64,000 bases of DNA, taken from NCBI RefSeq assembly GCF_028389875.1, contig NC_084665.1:558001-622000 (forward strand), given 5' to 3'. The stretch's first letter is position 1. The number at the start of each line of letters is the position of its first letter. A program made the translations under genes and the position numbers. The stretch is from Rhea pennata. Taxonomy: Eukaryota; Chordata; Aves; Rheiformes; Rheidae. Shown one piece after another: positions 1 to 12,765 of this stretch. The notes beneath the pieces are model-generated. The model ran no database searches. It had not been told where the DNA came from and saw nothing but the letters and a program-made list of their open reading frames with translations.

Positions 1-584
1 ACTTCGCTACAGGTAAAGAATTCACTCTGTGCAGCTCTGTGCTCATGCTCTGACAGAGAAACTCTCTTTCTCATGCTCATTTTCCACAGCCTCGTTCCCA
101 GGCATTTCAGTGCAATGTTCCTGTGCTCAAGTCTGGAATTAATTTCTTGCCCATCTCAGATATAAGGATGCCTGAAATTTCATTCTTACGTTTCTCCTCA
201 GTTGTCATCTGACTAACAAGCCTCTTGCGTCTTAGCAATCAGTGCTGGCACCAAGCAGAGGAAAGAAATGTGGGAGAACTGGTCTGCCAGATGGAGAGTA
301 CTGCTGAAGGGAGGAGACCACAACCAGGGAGAGGCATGAGGCTCATTCCTGCTCCCATCCCACCAGACACTCAGCAGCATCAAAATACTTCGCAAATAGG
401 CCATCCCTGTGAAGTATAGCTCCTACGATAGCCATTTAAGAAGTCCTGATGAGAACAAATAGAAGTGGGCAGCATCTCTTTCCAACTAATGCCAAAAACC
501 TCTGAAGGGAATAGGCAGGAGTGTTTCTTCTCTCAACCCCAAGCTAATGCCTGACATTTAGACAGAAAGGACTAAGGAACTCTG
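1..584. other. Intergenic, nothing recognised
   Basis: Single-copy-looking DNA. The opposed 63-64 codon frames at 213-419 show no family features. Confidence 0.6.
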
Positions 585-946
585 GACAAGCTGGGCTTGC
601 TCAACATGGTGAAGATGGCTTTGGGGACATCTAACAGTACCTCTGAGTGTCTTCAAGGAGGCTACCAAGAAGATGGATTCAGGCTCTTCATGTTGAGGCA
701 TGGAGGGAGAAGAAGAGGCAACAGGCCTAAGTTGAAATGAGAGATTTTGTCTGGATGTAAGGAAAAAGATTTTACTATAAGGATAATCAAGCACTGGAAT
801 AGGTTGCCCAAAGAGGTGATGGAGTCTCCATTCTTGCAGAATTTCAAGACCTGACAGGACAGAGCCCAAAGCTCCTTGATCTGAGCTTAGTGTTGACCCA
901 GCTTAGACTACAGACCTCACAACAGTCCTTCCAATCTTAATGATCC
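585..946 (+). mobile_element. Old CR1 LINE 3' fragment
   Basis: Plus-strand CR1 3' region. Recognisable pieces: the GGTGAAGATGG and TTCAAGGAGGCTACCAAGAAGATGG region, a diverged AAGGAAAAAGATTTTACTATAAGG block, then CACTGGAATAGGTTGCCCAAAGAGGTGATGGAGTCTCC-like text (804-832), ending in CCTTCCAATC without a good ATTCTATGAT tail. It carries many substitutions, so this is an old insertion. The open frame on the opposite strand at 558-869 is a by-product. Confidence 0.8.
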
Positions 947-2499
947 CGTGTAAGTATGCTAAACTCATGGCTGTCCTTGTTAGAAAGACTTTTCCCTGCA
1001 GTTTCCTTATGCCTGTGCTCTTCTTTCTGTCCATGATCAGCTTTCTCGAGTGTGAGCATTACAGGCCAGTCACTGGGGTGACCACTCCATGCAGAAAGAG
1101 GAAGAATACTTTGCTTATTTTTAGTCTAGCTAAAAAACACACAGGAAAACGATACATCTTATATTGACAGTTTAAGAGATGGGGCTTCTGCCCCAAATAT
1201 ACAAGCTTGAAAGGATTCTGGCCATAATGACGGTAGATAAAACAACAGTACTGTTGAGGGCAGAGATGGTAATTTTAGAGATCAGTGAAGCATTTTCAAA
1301 AGCTGAAGCAGTTCATAGGAGTTAATCTGAAAAACACTGTGCAGCTGTAGACAAGACTTTTTTGTCTTGTCAGTATATTTACCAATTTTTCTTTTAAATG
1401 TTATTTGCCCACAGGCTTAATCATGCCCACTCACTTGAGTGGTAACTGAGATGAGTATCAGTTACATATAACTATGTGTGTTCATGCAAGCGTAAACCTT
1501 TCCCTGATTTCCCTAACACAGCCTGTCTCTTGCTTGGTTCACTTAATAACTTGAGCTTAGTGTTGTCATGTTGTTTGCTACTTATTGTTTATTTATTGTT
1601 TATTTATTTGTTGTTTGCTATTTATTGAATAATTATTCAGATTTCAAGTGTAGGAAGTGCAACTGGAGGCCAGTGAAATGCACAGCAGGTGGAAGAAGAT
1701 ATTTATATTACTCAAGATTTTACCCACACCTTTACCCTCAGGTGACTTTGAACAGATTTGGTGAAATTCCAACTCACTTCACAAACAACATGAGAATCAA
1801 TTTGAAAACCTGCCTGGAAAATTAATGTTCTTCATTTCTGGGGTCCTGGATTAGAATCATTACAATATTCCTCTGGTATTTTCACCTAGTATATTTTCAG
1901 AGAATTCCTTTAGACTAGTTTTACTCCCAAGATCTTGGACTGGCACATTTTTTAGGAGGAGAAGAACCAAGGATGGATCATCTAGCATTGCTAAAGGAGA
2001 ACTGTCAACAAATCCATCAGAAAGAGAAACCAAGGACGGGGAAAGGACAATGTTTGTGAAAGAGCAGCTGGAGACATACCAAAATTTTGACTGGAGGTTG
2101 CAGAAAGGCCCACAGCTATCTATACTATTGTGTCCTAAGCGTCTTGCAAACCGGAGTCTGGCTGCTTCCCACAACATTTGAAGTCACCTGCTCAGATAGC
2201 CAGCTCCAGGCTTTACCTAAGAGCAGGGTAAATCACAGACACTTTTGGTCTCAGAGATGAGGCTGGAGTATCACAGTCCCCAGCCACACGCCCGGGCCTC
2301 CTAGGAAGCACCTTGCTTGCCTCTCAGCACAAACCTTCCATGCATCAGTGTTCAGGCATCATCAGAATGGGAACACGGCAGCTAGCTACTGGTATTATTT
2401 GGATTTTGCTGGTTTCAGGACTATTTGTTGGGCTCAACAAAATAGACCCAGCATCTTTCAAGCCCAGTTCAGTTTTGGGGTGAGAAGCCAGTCCTCAGA
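947..2499. other. Intergenic, nothing recognised
   Basis: A+T-rich, with TTTATTGTTTATTTATT runs near 1583-1625. Short ORFs only; no repeat family recognised. Confidence 0.6.
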
Positions 2500-4330
2500 G
2501 ACCCTTTCAAACCTGCAGTGCCTCTAACTCCTTTTCTCTATTCTTGTCCTCCCCCAGGTGCCCAAGGCAGAAACCCTCACCACCTCCCTGCCCCAATACC
2601 CCCTTTTTTATCTGCTCCCAGAGACAGAGGTGGGGGCCAGAGATGGAGGATCTTCCCCAGCTGCACCAGGCAGTATTTTCTGCCCCTTCCTCCACTGTCG
2701 GGAGAAGAGATCAGGCCCATTATAGTGAATGTAAGCTACTCACTGACTTGTTCTCCTACCTGTCACAACAGCAAAGCAGTGAAGTTTTCTGCATGGCAGA
2801 AAGGGGAGCAGAGTGCGCAAGTTACTGACTCAGACACAGAATGGATACACCAGCTGCCCTCTTCCACACATACTGGCCACCCCTGTAAGGAATATTCAGA
2901 TTCTGATCATGGGTCAGACTTCCTGCTGTGTATTATGCTTGCAAAGGTCTGACACATTTGCATGCAGAGAATTTCTACTTGGATCAAAGGCACTGAGAGA
3001 GCTGCTGGGCTTAGGAAGACACTAGGAGGTTGGAAGGATAAAAACTGCAGGAGGAGACACTTGGAATGCTAGATGGGCAGGAAATCATTTACCTCCCAAG
3101 AATGTCACAGGATTTGGAATAGCAAATCAGTACAGAGGAAGGCATTGCAAGGCTTCTGCGAAATCCATCCTATGCAGAGGAAAGTCATGGGCCACAAGGG
3201 AGAGGCAGTCCCACCATTACCAACAGTTGGGGCATCAAGGCAGTCCCACTACGCTGCTGCTCCAACAGCCATACGAATGTTCCTGACAGCCACACTTAGC
3301 TCTGGCAGCTTTCAGGGGGTCCAGCAGCAATCAGGAGACCTGCCAAGGCCTCTCACATTCCTGAGGGGAGCAGAACCCTGGGAGATGGAGCAAACTCAGT
3401 AATGCTGGCTCTTCATGCTGCAGTCAGGTCCCCCTCCTCACCCCCCCCCCCCCAACACACACACAAAGGCCAATGTGGTGCACATGGAGGGGCTGGGGCG
3501 TGTAGAAGTGCCACAATACACTTTCTTCTAGCTCAAGGTTGCGCCCAGCTTCAAAGTGCTGTGAAGCCCATCACTGCTAGACCCACAAACTCTGTCTGAA
3601 GAGTCCAGTCCTCCCCTTGCACAGCCCCTGCTGCTTCCTCCTCCATTCTGCACAGGCACTCTGCTGCCACCGTCCAGCTTTCCAGCCTCAGTGCCTATGG
3701 CACACTCTCAAGCATTGTCAAGATGTCTGCCAGAGACCGTCATCTGCATCTCTGTGGACAGCAGCTCTGGGAGGACAAAGCACTGGAGTCCCATAGACCT
3801 GAACCTACTTAGCTCCCTGCACACCCCAGTCCTTCTCATCAGCTTCCTCTCAGCCTCTTTTTGGTCCCCGGGAAGTTGCCATGGCCCTCTGCCCTCGCTA
3901 TTCATCTGAGACAGCACAAAGAGGAGTCAAACTCTTCCAGACTGTTCAAGATCCAGGTCCATCCACCTCAGCCCCTTCCTTTCCTTGCCTGAGGCTGAAG
4001 GCAGCTCGCAGCTCATCCAGCCCAGGAGTTCTGCACCACTAGGAATACATTGCTGCAGCCTCTTCACGTGGCCATTGCGTTATCGCCCCGGCCCCTGCAG
4101 AATATCGCACAGACTCATGTCACAGCCACACTGCTCCCCCAAACCCACCGCTGCAAGCCAGGAACACAGAGAGTATCACCAAGAGAAGGTAGAGAAGCCC
4201 AAGGACTCCAGCAGCTGCCCAGCCAGGCAAAGAGAGGCCATCAGACCTGCTGCACATGGATCCCCCTCAGAACAGCCTAAGGGCTGCCTGCTGGCTGCCT
4301 GCTTTCTGCTGTGCCTGAGAAGATTGTGTG
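2500..4330. other. C-rich intergenic block, no recognisable gene
   Basis: Higher G+C and pyrimidine content than its flanks, with several open frames of 60-144 codons on both strands, none resembling a known family. With the site at 4445 it could be the body of a lncRNA or a long 3' UTR on the plus strand. That is inference. Confidence 0.35.
3441..3465. repeat. C13 run followed by (AC)n
   Basis: C13 at 3441-3453, then alternating A/C to 3465. Simple sequence. Confidence 0.9.
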
Positions 4331-4444
4331 GAGTTACAGTTGCTGAAAACTTTTGTATCAGGAACTGTTCTGTAAATATTCTTTTATCAAGTTTGTGGAA
4401 GATTTACACCTGAAAGTCATAGCAGTAACTGTTTATTTCCCCTT

Positions 4445-4475
4445 AATAAATTGAATGTGGTTGAGATTGATGATT
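4445..4475 (+). terminator. Polyadenylation-like site
   Basis: AATAAA at 4445-4450 is followed by a GT-rich stretch (ATGTGGTTGAG). Upstream, 4330-4440 is T-rich with TGTAAATATTC, the usual look of a 3' UTR end. It closes the C-rich block 2500-4330. No coding exon upstream is recognisable. Confidence 0.3.
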
Positions 4476-7400
4476 TGATGAATTCTGCTTGTAAGAGCAG
4501 TGAAGTTGAGAAAGCTTTTACTAAATATGTGCATCACAGGAATTTTAACACCCTGTACATTGTCCAATGTGCTTACAACTGACAAAAAGGCTAAACTGCA
4601 TACCACTGCCCTTCAAATACTTGACTCAAATGAAGGAGCGAAATCAAGAAAGAGGGAAATGAACTCTCATTCTACAGAACAAAACAAAACAGGAATGGTA
4701 AAAATGTGGCCACTTAATGACTGATGTGCCAGGAGGGGCTGGTTCTGGAGCAGTTTCAGAAGGGGCTTGGTTAAAGCTGCCACACTAAAGACATTCCTGT
4801 GCATGCTGAAGTGACAGTGACAAGACTTTGCCATTACTTTTGAACACGTCCCTTGATAAACATTGTCTCTGTGAGCAATAGTGAAATAGTACTGAAGAGG
4901 CATCAAATTATTTGCTAGTACCGTCAATGACTAATCCTGTGGCAACCAGCTGCTTCAGCACAGGCTGCTGTGAACATCCTCACTGTGTGCAGCTTCGAGC
5001 GCTGGCTCTGCTCGCTCATCAGTGACATGCAATTACCCAGCACAGTGCAAACTGTGAATCTTACAATCAAACAGGTCATTTGTAACTGTCTCACTGTGAA
5101 ATAGTCAAGTTGAAAATTGGCTTTTTTGGAAGTATTCAGCCCAGCACGCGGGAGGCATTTGTAGAGAGCGAGCAAACAACAATTGCTCATGTGCTCAAAT
5201 AAAATTCAGCTTTTGCATTTCTCTGAACATCTGTAGAAAGAAAACACAGGTAACTTAGCAGTTCAGACACTTCCTAGCACATTTGAAGCCACTCCCTATG
5301 GTCAAGTGTTGAAGAACCCTTGTGATTAAAATTGTATCGTGGGTAGGACTAAGTGGATATTTTTCCCTTTAGTACTGAGACTACAGTCTACCTAAATGCA
5401 GCTAGGATAACAAACATAACAGCACAGATGTGCAACATTTACCCATCAACAGGAAACAAGGCCTTTAGCATCATTTAACTGTGGGGGAAAAAATCATCCA
5501 AAAACCAACCCTTTGCCTTAAAAAGCTGGTGGCTGTTGTAAGATTTTTACCTTTGCAGACTAGAAGTAGCCTATGGTTTCTGGCTGCAACTCCTGTTCTA
5601 GTGCAATAAGCAAATGTTAAATAGTGTGAAGATGGGTAATGACAAGTATATAGAGAACATGTCATGATTACACTGTGCAATTACCTAGAGGAGGTGAGTT
5701 TATGATGCAAAGAGATCCTGGATAGCTGAGGCTATAAAAAACCCTGAGTTCATTTTTCTAATCTGAAGTTGCATATTTAATCTTAAATCTATTTGAGATA
5801 TGCTCCACGTGACCTTTCTAAAATAAGAAGAACAAACTCTGTTTTATTGTTTTAATTATCATCTGAGTATGGAGCTGAAAGACAAGAGAAAAGCCACGTT
5901 CCCACAGAAGAAGGCCTGCATTACACACTGTACTTCTGGTTGTGTCCATCCTTCCCCTCACTCAAAAGCCTTTGGTTTTCTTGATATGCCCTCTAGGAGG
6001 GGAAGTTCAGTTCTGCATATGATATTGTTACTGCTATATTTACCCCGGGGCAGAAGATGGAAATGGACATTTTTGGTTTACGGTTCAGATTATTCCTTAT
6101 GGCAAGCTCAAGAGAAGACACTTATGATGTTTATCAGAGCCTGTAGGTGCGTTATGGGAAGAAGACACAGCAGAAGCATCGAGGGTACTGAGGGATTTAG
6201 AAATCCAAACCACTGTGTGGTTGGAAACATTACATGATGACGGGAACTCCAGCAGGGCAGGAGGATGGGAAACAAAAGATGCACAGGGCCATGCCCAGAA
6301 ATTATTGAAAGCTGTGCTTTCCACCACAAAGAAGGTACCTTCGAAGGTTGCTGCCTCTTGAGAAGCCACAGTAGAAACTGAAACCCGTCCTTTAGGAGAT
6401 CATTTAAAAACCCTTCACAAGGGTGCCCAAAAATCCAAAGCTGTTGCTAAAAACACGAAATATCTATTCAGCCTAGCAGTGACCCTAGCATACCAGGTTC
6501 TTCAGAAAGGCAACTAGAAATGTAGCCTGGAGGCACAGCACACAGCACAGTCCTTGAAGGACTCTGTGCTTTGAAAAACTTCTTGATCTATGCTGATAAA
6601 ATGTAAACATTGATACATGAATCTTGCAGAAATAGAGGAAAAATCCTCAAAAGGATGAATTTTGCATGACTTCCAGAGGCAAAGCAAAAATCTCATTCCC
6701 CGCTCAATACAAGACTATTTTCCATGAGCAACTGCTGGTTCATGTAATAATTAAAGCAAGGAGAGAGGAAATCAGTGTCAATGCATTATGGGAGAATGCT
6801 CAGCTGCATTCAGATTAAACAGCATGGTAGCAACATGGAGGCACAAGGGTTCAAAACACACTTTCTGTAGCCCAGCACTCAAATGTGAAAGTCCAAGACC
6901 AACTCTGACGAAAGTTCTCCTATTTTATAAGCATAATTTATAGTTAGAGCTGAAGTTGAAGTTCATTTGTGTTTGCTCCCAGAAACCCTAAACAAAGTCA
7001 GTTATTTTTTCAACAGTGTGTTGTCCACACAGTACTTCCTTTTCCCAGTTCTTGTCTTCTGGATCCAAATGCACATAATCTACTTGTTGAGACATTCTTG
7101 TTGGAGCTACAAGAGAAATGTATTTTAGGCCTGCTGTAGAAGGCTAAATCCAGAAAACTTCAGGGTTCTGAAAGACCAGTAGGCAGTCAGCTTATTCTCT
7201 GAAAATGTTAATGGTAGAAGTTATTGCTTCCTTTGCCTTAAATAACTAGAACTGGCTGAAAATGTTTTTAGTTTTCCCTGCCTCTTCCTCACTTGCAAAG
7301 TAACAAGCCTTATGAATTACATAACATCAGATTTTAAGAAAAGCAGCATCTTAGGTTTGTGATCATCTAAATCAGCATTTTCAAGAACATCATTTTCTTT

Positions 7401-9742
7401 TTAAAATCCAATTAAACACAAAACATTTATATTTGCAAATAAAACTTTGATGATACTTTTGTTTGGGCATCTCACTTTAATTCAGAACAGAAAGCAATTG
7501 CAAACCATCTGCCTTCCTCTTCCACGCTCTGGAAATAATTCCCTGAGGTCTGAAAAGAACAACATTTTCAAACCCATCTCAGCTCATACTCTGATCTCCC
7601 TCTGGATTGTGGACACTTAAGAATAGCATAATCCAAGGGCCATCAGTTTCATTTTAATGAAAACTAAATAACGTGAAATCAATATTGTACAGTCAAACTT
7701 CTGCCTGCAACAACCCATCTATGATATCAAACCTAGAGCTGACCGAGAATTCACAGCTGGCTTGTCAAATACATCTATTCTCCACTTCATGGGGCATTTC
7801 AAACATCAGATACAGAAAAAAACCTTCCTACAGAAGAGATACAAGAGAAAACATAGGAGCAGTGAGCTTTCCATTCACTGCACTGCAAATACTCCTAGAT
7901 TTATACCAGCCAAGGAGAGTTGAAAGCCAAGAAGATGGGCAGACAGAGGTAGTATAATTTACATTTTTTCCTTGAATTCTGGCTAGGTCTCTCCATACAC
8001 AGTAATTGACTGTCAGTAAGCCCATGGGATCCATGCCAGCTATGTATATTTACTGTGGAAAGTGGGGTGCCCATGGCACTTTCAGCTGGCATATTAGAAA
8101 GGCTTCTTTTGCTGTATGCTTTTTTCTGTCAGGGAGCCATCAACCTTCTCCATGAGAATGTCCCCGCAAAAAACACATATGCCTTTTCTGTCTTACTCCA
8201 GTAAGATGGCACCCCAGTACTAAATGTGTCAAAGCACACCAGCCTGTTTCCAGTAAGATCACTTTTAAGATCAATCTGTAAGCTGCCTGCCTGGGACAAC
8301 CAGCACCAGAGGCTTTCTCACCTCTGTGTTGCCTGCCAACATGGGAAGAAATATTCGCTTCCCTCAGGACCGAATACTCTCCTAACCTGACACAGCTTTC
8401 TCCAGGGAAAAGAGGATCTTTGTTACCAGTATGTGTTCTCACAGACAGCCTGAAATCTATGGGTTCTTCTCCACCAACATCCATCCCTCAAGGATGTCCC
8501 CTCTCACTGTAGGCACTGTACCAAGTACCTTTGCTCTTTGCTCTGGCCAGCAAGCAAGGGACTACAGTAGTGGGCAGCTAAAGTGGTCAGTGATGCTCTC
8601 AGCTGTGAGTCCTCCCAGAGAAGGGCAAGAAACTCTGTGTCACTCCACTAGAAACCCCACAGGAAGTACTCACTCACTCCCTTGCTTGTGATGGCTGAGT
8701 GTAAGAGCATAAAAAAAAAGTCCTTTTGGAAGATACTCAACATATAGCCATAAAAACTAGATGGGGATGTTGAAGAAGCTGAAGATACAGGAGATTTGCT
8801 GTAGCAAATCAAGAGAAAAAGTTTCTAAGTATAATTGCTTTTGATCTAGGAATATAAGTTAAGATGGTGCTCAACACAGTGGAGCAACAAGGCTGCAAGT
8901 TATCCCTGAAACCACCATCAGACTCAAGAACAGAATAAAACTCATAGCCTGTCAGAAGTGGTAATGACAAGCAAAGCACCTGCAGGCTGAGGACCACAGA
9001 TCACAGAAGAGCTGTAGCTGCTATTCTGAGAGCTAGAAAGGTAGGAGATAAACTCTCCTCATCTTCTACTGCTGCCTTTGCATGGAGTTCTGTGCAGAAA
9101 CAACACATTGAAGCAACATGAGGAAAGGAATAGGTCATCCCTATAGAAAAGAGGAAGTTATTTAATAATAACAGCCACAAGTGAAACATATCAGCCTTCC
9201 AGATACCTCTCAGCTAATGAAATTCTTTTATAAATCACATGTTGTTGGCTAGAAAAGAAAGAATAGCCTCTTACTTCACTCCTTTGGCCATAGTCTCACT
9301 TATCTTACCTATAGTTCTTCCTATCTGGGCTCCTCACAAGAATATCTGTTACAAATGCACTCTTACCTTTCCAGTGATCTCCAGAATAAGGATGTTCCTG
9401 AGCTAGAAAACTGAAGTTCTATGTTCTCAGATCACAGCCAACATCCTTATGAGACAGCACAGTGCCTTAGGATGGGGTGCATGTGTGCATGCATCTGATT
9501 CTCTACCAGAGCTACCTCCTCCAGTGTGCAAAGGGAGTCAGTTCCCTGAGTATGGATGGCTTCACTGAGTTTGCTTCCTGAACAACATCAGAAACAGATC
9601 TAGGTTTCCCCTAAGCAAGTGATTCATGGTCACATCTCTCCTGCTGTAGGTGCTCTCCCGCACACGAATGACATGGAGGCAAACAGGGAGCAGCAGGAAA
9701 AGCAAGAGGACAGGTTGTAAGTTCCTGCTCCGATGGTTGTCC
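4476..9742. other. Intergenic apart from one exon-like segment
   Basis: Mostly single-copy DNA. Apart from 5559-5693 I see short chance frames. The minus frame 8140-8484 ends near a good donor (CAGAG|GTGAGA on the minus strand at 8318) but has no convincing acceptor or family match. Confidence 0.5.
5559..5693 (+). ncRNA. Candidate noncoding exon
   Basis: Acceptor GATTTTTACCTTTGCAG and donor GAGGAG|GTGAGT flank 135 nt. All three frames contain stops, so if this is an exon it belongs to a lncRNA or a UTR. There is no other support in the sequence. Confidence 0.15.
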
Positions 9743-9768
9743 TTTATTAAACATTTACTGGTATGTCT

Positions 9769-9951
9769 TTATTTAAATGCCAAAGAGCAATTCCTGCCCA
9801 GCCTTTTGCTGTGAGAGCATTGCTTCACAGCTAACAGCATAACAAAAGCCAGTAGTGCTAATGGCAGAAAAAAAAACACCCCAAAGTGAACAGGTGAGGA
9901 TGAGCAAGTGCCCATCTTTGTGGTTGGCTCTGGTGGGTGGTGAAGACGTGA
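9769..9951 (-). CDS. Candidate terminal exon with transmembrane tail
   Basis: After a good acceptor (TTTTCCTCTATCTGGTGCCAG, exon from 9951) the minus strand stays open for 60 codons to TAA at 9771-9769. The stop overlaps one AATAAA (9773-9768), with a second at 9748-9743. Conceptual product: a Pro/Ser/Thr-rich stalk (HHPPEPTTK), one hydrophobic span (VFFFLPLALLAFVMLLAV, about residues 25-42) and a short basic tail with KQC and SKRLGRNC. That is the layout of a type I membrane protein's last exon. Partner exons and family are not recognised, and T-rich DNA often encodes hydrophobic stretches by chance. Confidence 0.2.
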   Translation of the reverse strand, partial: SRLHHPPEPTTKMGTCSSSPVHFGVFFFLPLALLAFVMLLAVKQCSHSKRLGRNCSLAFK

Positions 9952-12644
9952 CTGGCACCAGATAGAGGAAAACATACCCAAATCTCACCACCTTTACTGC
10001 CTGCAGGGTGGGTATTTTGGCAACATGGCAGATGTCACATGGGGCAGAACCTCCAGAATCAGCTGATCCATGTTTTCAGTAACGTTGCTGGGGACAAAGA
10101 AGTCTTGAAGCCCTTAAGGGAGCCAATAGGCCCCAGCAGTCCTGTGCCTGGGTACATCAGCAGAGTGCAGGGGCAGGTCTGGACAGGGACTTGCCAATTT
10201 TAGATCCATTTATTTCAAAGGGCTGGCTTGCCAGAGTCCAGTGGCACTTCCGCATGTGGGTGCCTCCAACACAAACCCATAAACCCTCCTTCATTTGCAG
10301 ATACTCAAGTAGGGAAATGTTTTCCGAACAGCATGCAGGGATGCAAGAATGGCTGGGCTGTGTCTTCTGGGAGCCCTGAGCAAAAAGTCATTTCTCTCTG
10401 TAAGAAAGAAGCACAGCCAGTGTGCCAAGACACGGTCAGGAGAAACAAGTGAATGTCAGCAAGTAGTGAACATGCTGCCACTTTTTAATAACTTCTCCAT
10501 TTGATATTCTCAGATATCAATGAGATAAAAACATTTGCACTACAGTTCTCCCCTCCTTCAAGATATCTACCAACAATCGGTATGTTTGACTTGTCAAGGA
10601 AAAGCAGATAAACTTCTAAGCAAAGAGATCAAGCAATCCAGTCCCCTAAACATTTAAATTCCCTGATTAAACCTTCAGGGCTGAGACTCAGGAGGTTTAT
10701 TTTTCCTTGGCTGAAGCAGCCAATTAAACACCGGATGTTCTGATGTTTCAGCAGGCTGTCATGGAAGTGTCACTCCCAGGATACCTTTGTTGCTAACATT
10801 TGGTGGCAACAAAAAGAATGAGTAATGCACTCTTTGAAAAGTAAGGCATAAAAGGAGAGTCAGCCGGGGAGGGAATGATGTACTGGCAGGAGCAGCTTGT
10901 TCCTTCTACCTATCTGTAGGGAGCTGTCAAAAAAATGTGATAGAGTGCTATCCACTTTGTGGAAGGGGAATATTTGGGGTGGGCAACCCCACAGAGCAGT
11001 GGGCAGTGAGGCAGGAGATGACAGCTCTCGGGAACCAGGTGATCCCTGAATTTCAGCCAGGATTGTGGTCCTTTTCTGCCACCATCCCGCTTTCCTTTGC
11101 TAGGCTGCAGCTCTAAACCTCTAACCTGGTAATTCCCAGCCTTTTGATGAGCTTCAGCTGTGCAGCAGAGAGCAGAATGACATCACCATCCAATGGTTGT
11201 TTCTTCTCACAATACCTGAGCCACATCCACCCTGGTATCTCCTTGCACCATCATGCATTGCTTTATTTTGAAACATTTACAGTGGGACTCTGTATAACTG
11301 CCATTCTCAGACACGTATATGCCCTGGGAGCTCTGGCCAGTCTATCAGAGATCAGGATGTCCCCAATACCTCTTTCAGGGCTACAAAGCATGCACGGTCC
11401 CAAATACCCATACACACAATAAAACCAGTGTTGTCAAGCCAGTATGCTTTTCTTCCTGCTCAGGAAATCCCACAGTGAAATATGGAGGTCCCAACCAACA
11501 TGGGACAGAAGTAAAGTCTAGTAAAGGAAGAAGAAAGCTAAGCAAGAGGTTGAAACACTAGCAAAAAGACAAGAACCCTCGACCACCACCATGGAAGCTC
11601 AGCTCTCTGCTTTGCCTAGCACTCCCACTTGATCTCTCAATGCTTTCATCTTTGATCTTTCATCCATCAGTAGCAGGAGCTCAGACATGTTCAACTAAAA
11701 GCTGAGCAAGCTCACCAATGTTGTTCAGCTCAGCTGCAAGCCATGTGGCTTTCCTGTCCTTATAGCCCCTCCAGCAGCACTTCCTGGGTGGTAAGACCCC
11801 TCAGGGCTGTATTAGCCTCCAAGTCAGATCAGGAGAAAGATGAAGCCTCAGTAGTTCTTATTGCTTCCTAATTATTCAAGCCTCTTTACAACAGATTTTC
11901 AGAAGCACAGACCCGTTTTGAGTAATGAATTGCACAGTTTCATACATACAGCAGATACTGGTAATTTGTTTGTTGCTGATACCTTGTTTGGTGCAAAACT
12001 TTGAAACAAAATAGAGTTGCAGAATGAAAATTTGACATTCTTGCAAAAGTTTATGAAAAATTCAGATCTCGCCCCACCTGAACGTATTCATTTCCTTTCT
12101 GGGAATGAATAAAGCCTATCTTCTAATCATTTTTAATTCATTTAGAATTGGAAAAGCTTGAATAGGAAAATAAGGCAAGCATCTCAGCGATTTATAGTCA
12201 AATATTCATTGAAAATTGTCCATGCACCAGCAGCACTATCTAGCAAAAATGATCCTAAAATTTCAACTCTGCAGGTGGGTTTGCTTTAGGGAAATTTAAT
12301 ATAATTAAATTTGAATGTTTCTTTTCAGAACTTCATACATAAGCATAGCATTTTGTACATCAGTGTGCAAATGCATAACCAGAGAGTTGCTGAATGCCTT
12401 ATAATACAATTTATTTCTCCAAGTAAGAAATTGACCTATGTGTCATGAGGGCCAGATAGAGAAAGTCTGAAAATGTTCTCCTGCATAAATGGAAAATTGC
12501 TTCTATTATGATGAGGCTGTTTATTCTGTAGGTACCAGAAGAGATTAAAAACTTGTCCTAAAGAATAACACCTCAGCTCCTTTGTAACCACTGCGGTGAA
12601 TGCTTATATCTACCAGTAAGTCTCAAATGGGCTTGGACTAGTTG
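9952..12644. other. Intergenic, nothing recognised
   Basis: No repeat family or conserved protein text recognised; ORFs are below 95 codons. Confidence 0.55.
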
Positions 12645-12765
12645 TTGTTGAGATCCATACTACTATCACTATTGTACAAACTGGGGAACCTGAGACATGG
12701 AAAGATGAAGCGACTTGCTTCATCACAAGGCCAGCAACAGAGCCAGAAAGTGAAACTTGATCTCT
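12645..12765 (-). repeat. MIR (CORE-SINE) remnant
   Basis: The plus strand reads like the reverse complement of mammalian-wide interspersed repeat core: TGTACAAACTGGGGAACCTG, GAGACATGGAAAGATGAAGC, GACTTGCTTCATCACAAGG, CCAGCAACAGAGCCAG, parallel to the MIR order of (T)TTACAGATGGGGAAACTGAG, cAGAGaGGTTAAGtGACTTG, CCAAGGTCACAC, aGTGGCAGAGCCAG. This ancient amniote SINE explains the opposing open frames at 12638-12967. Confidence 0.7.

Noticed and set aside
6040..6470. Lys/Ala-rich plus text as a processed pseudogene
   Set aside because: Tried ribosomal-protein and histone-like readings; none matched, and there is no poly(A) tail.
8318..8484. Minus-strand exon ending in a good GTGAGA donor
   Set aside because: No convincing acceptor in frame, and no homology that I recognise.
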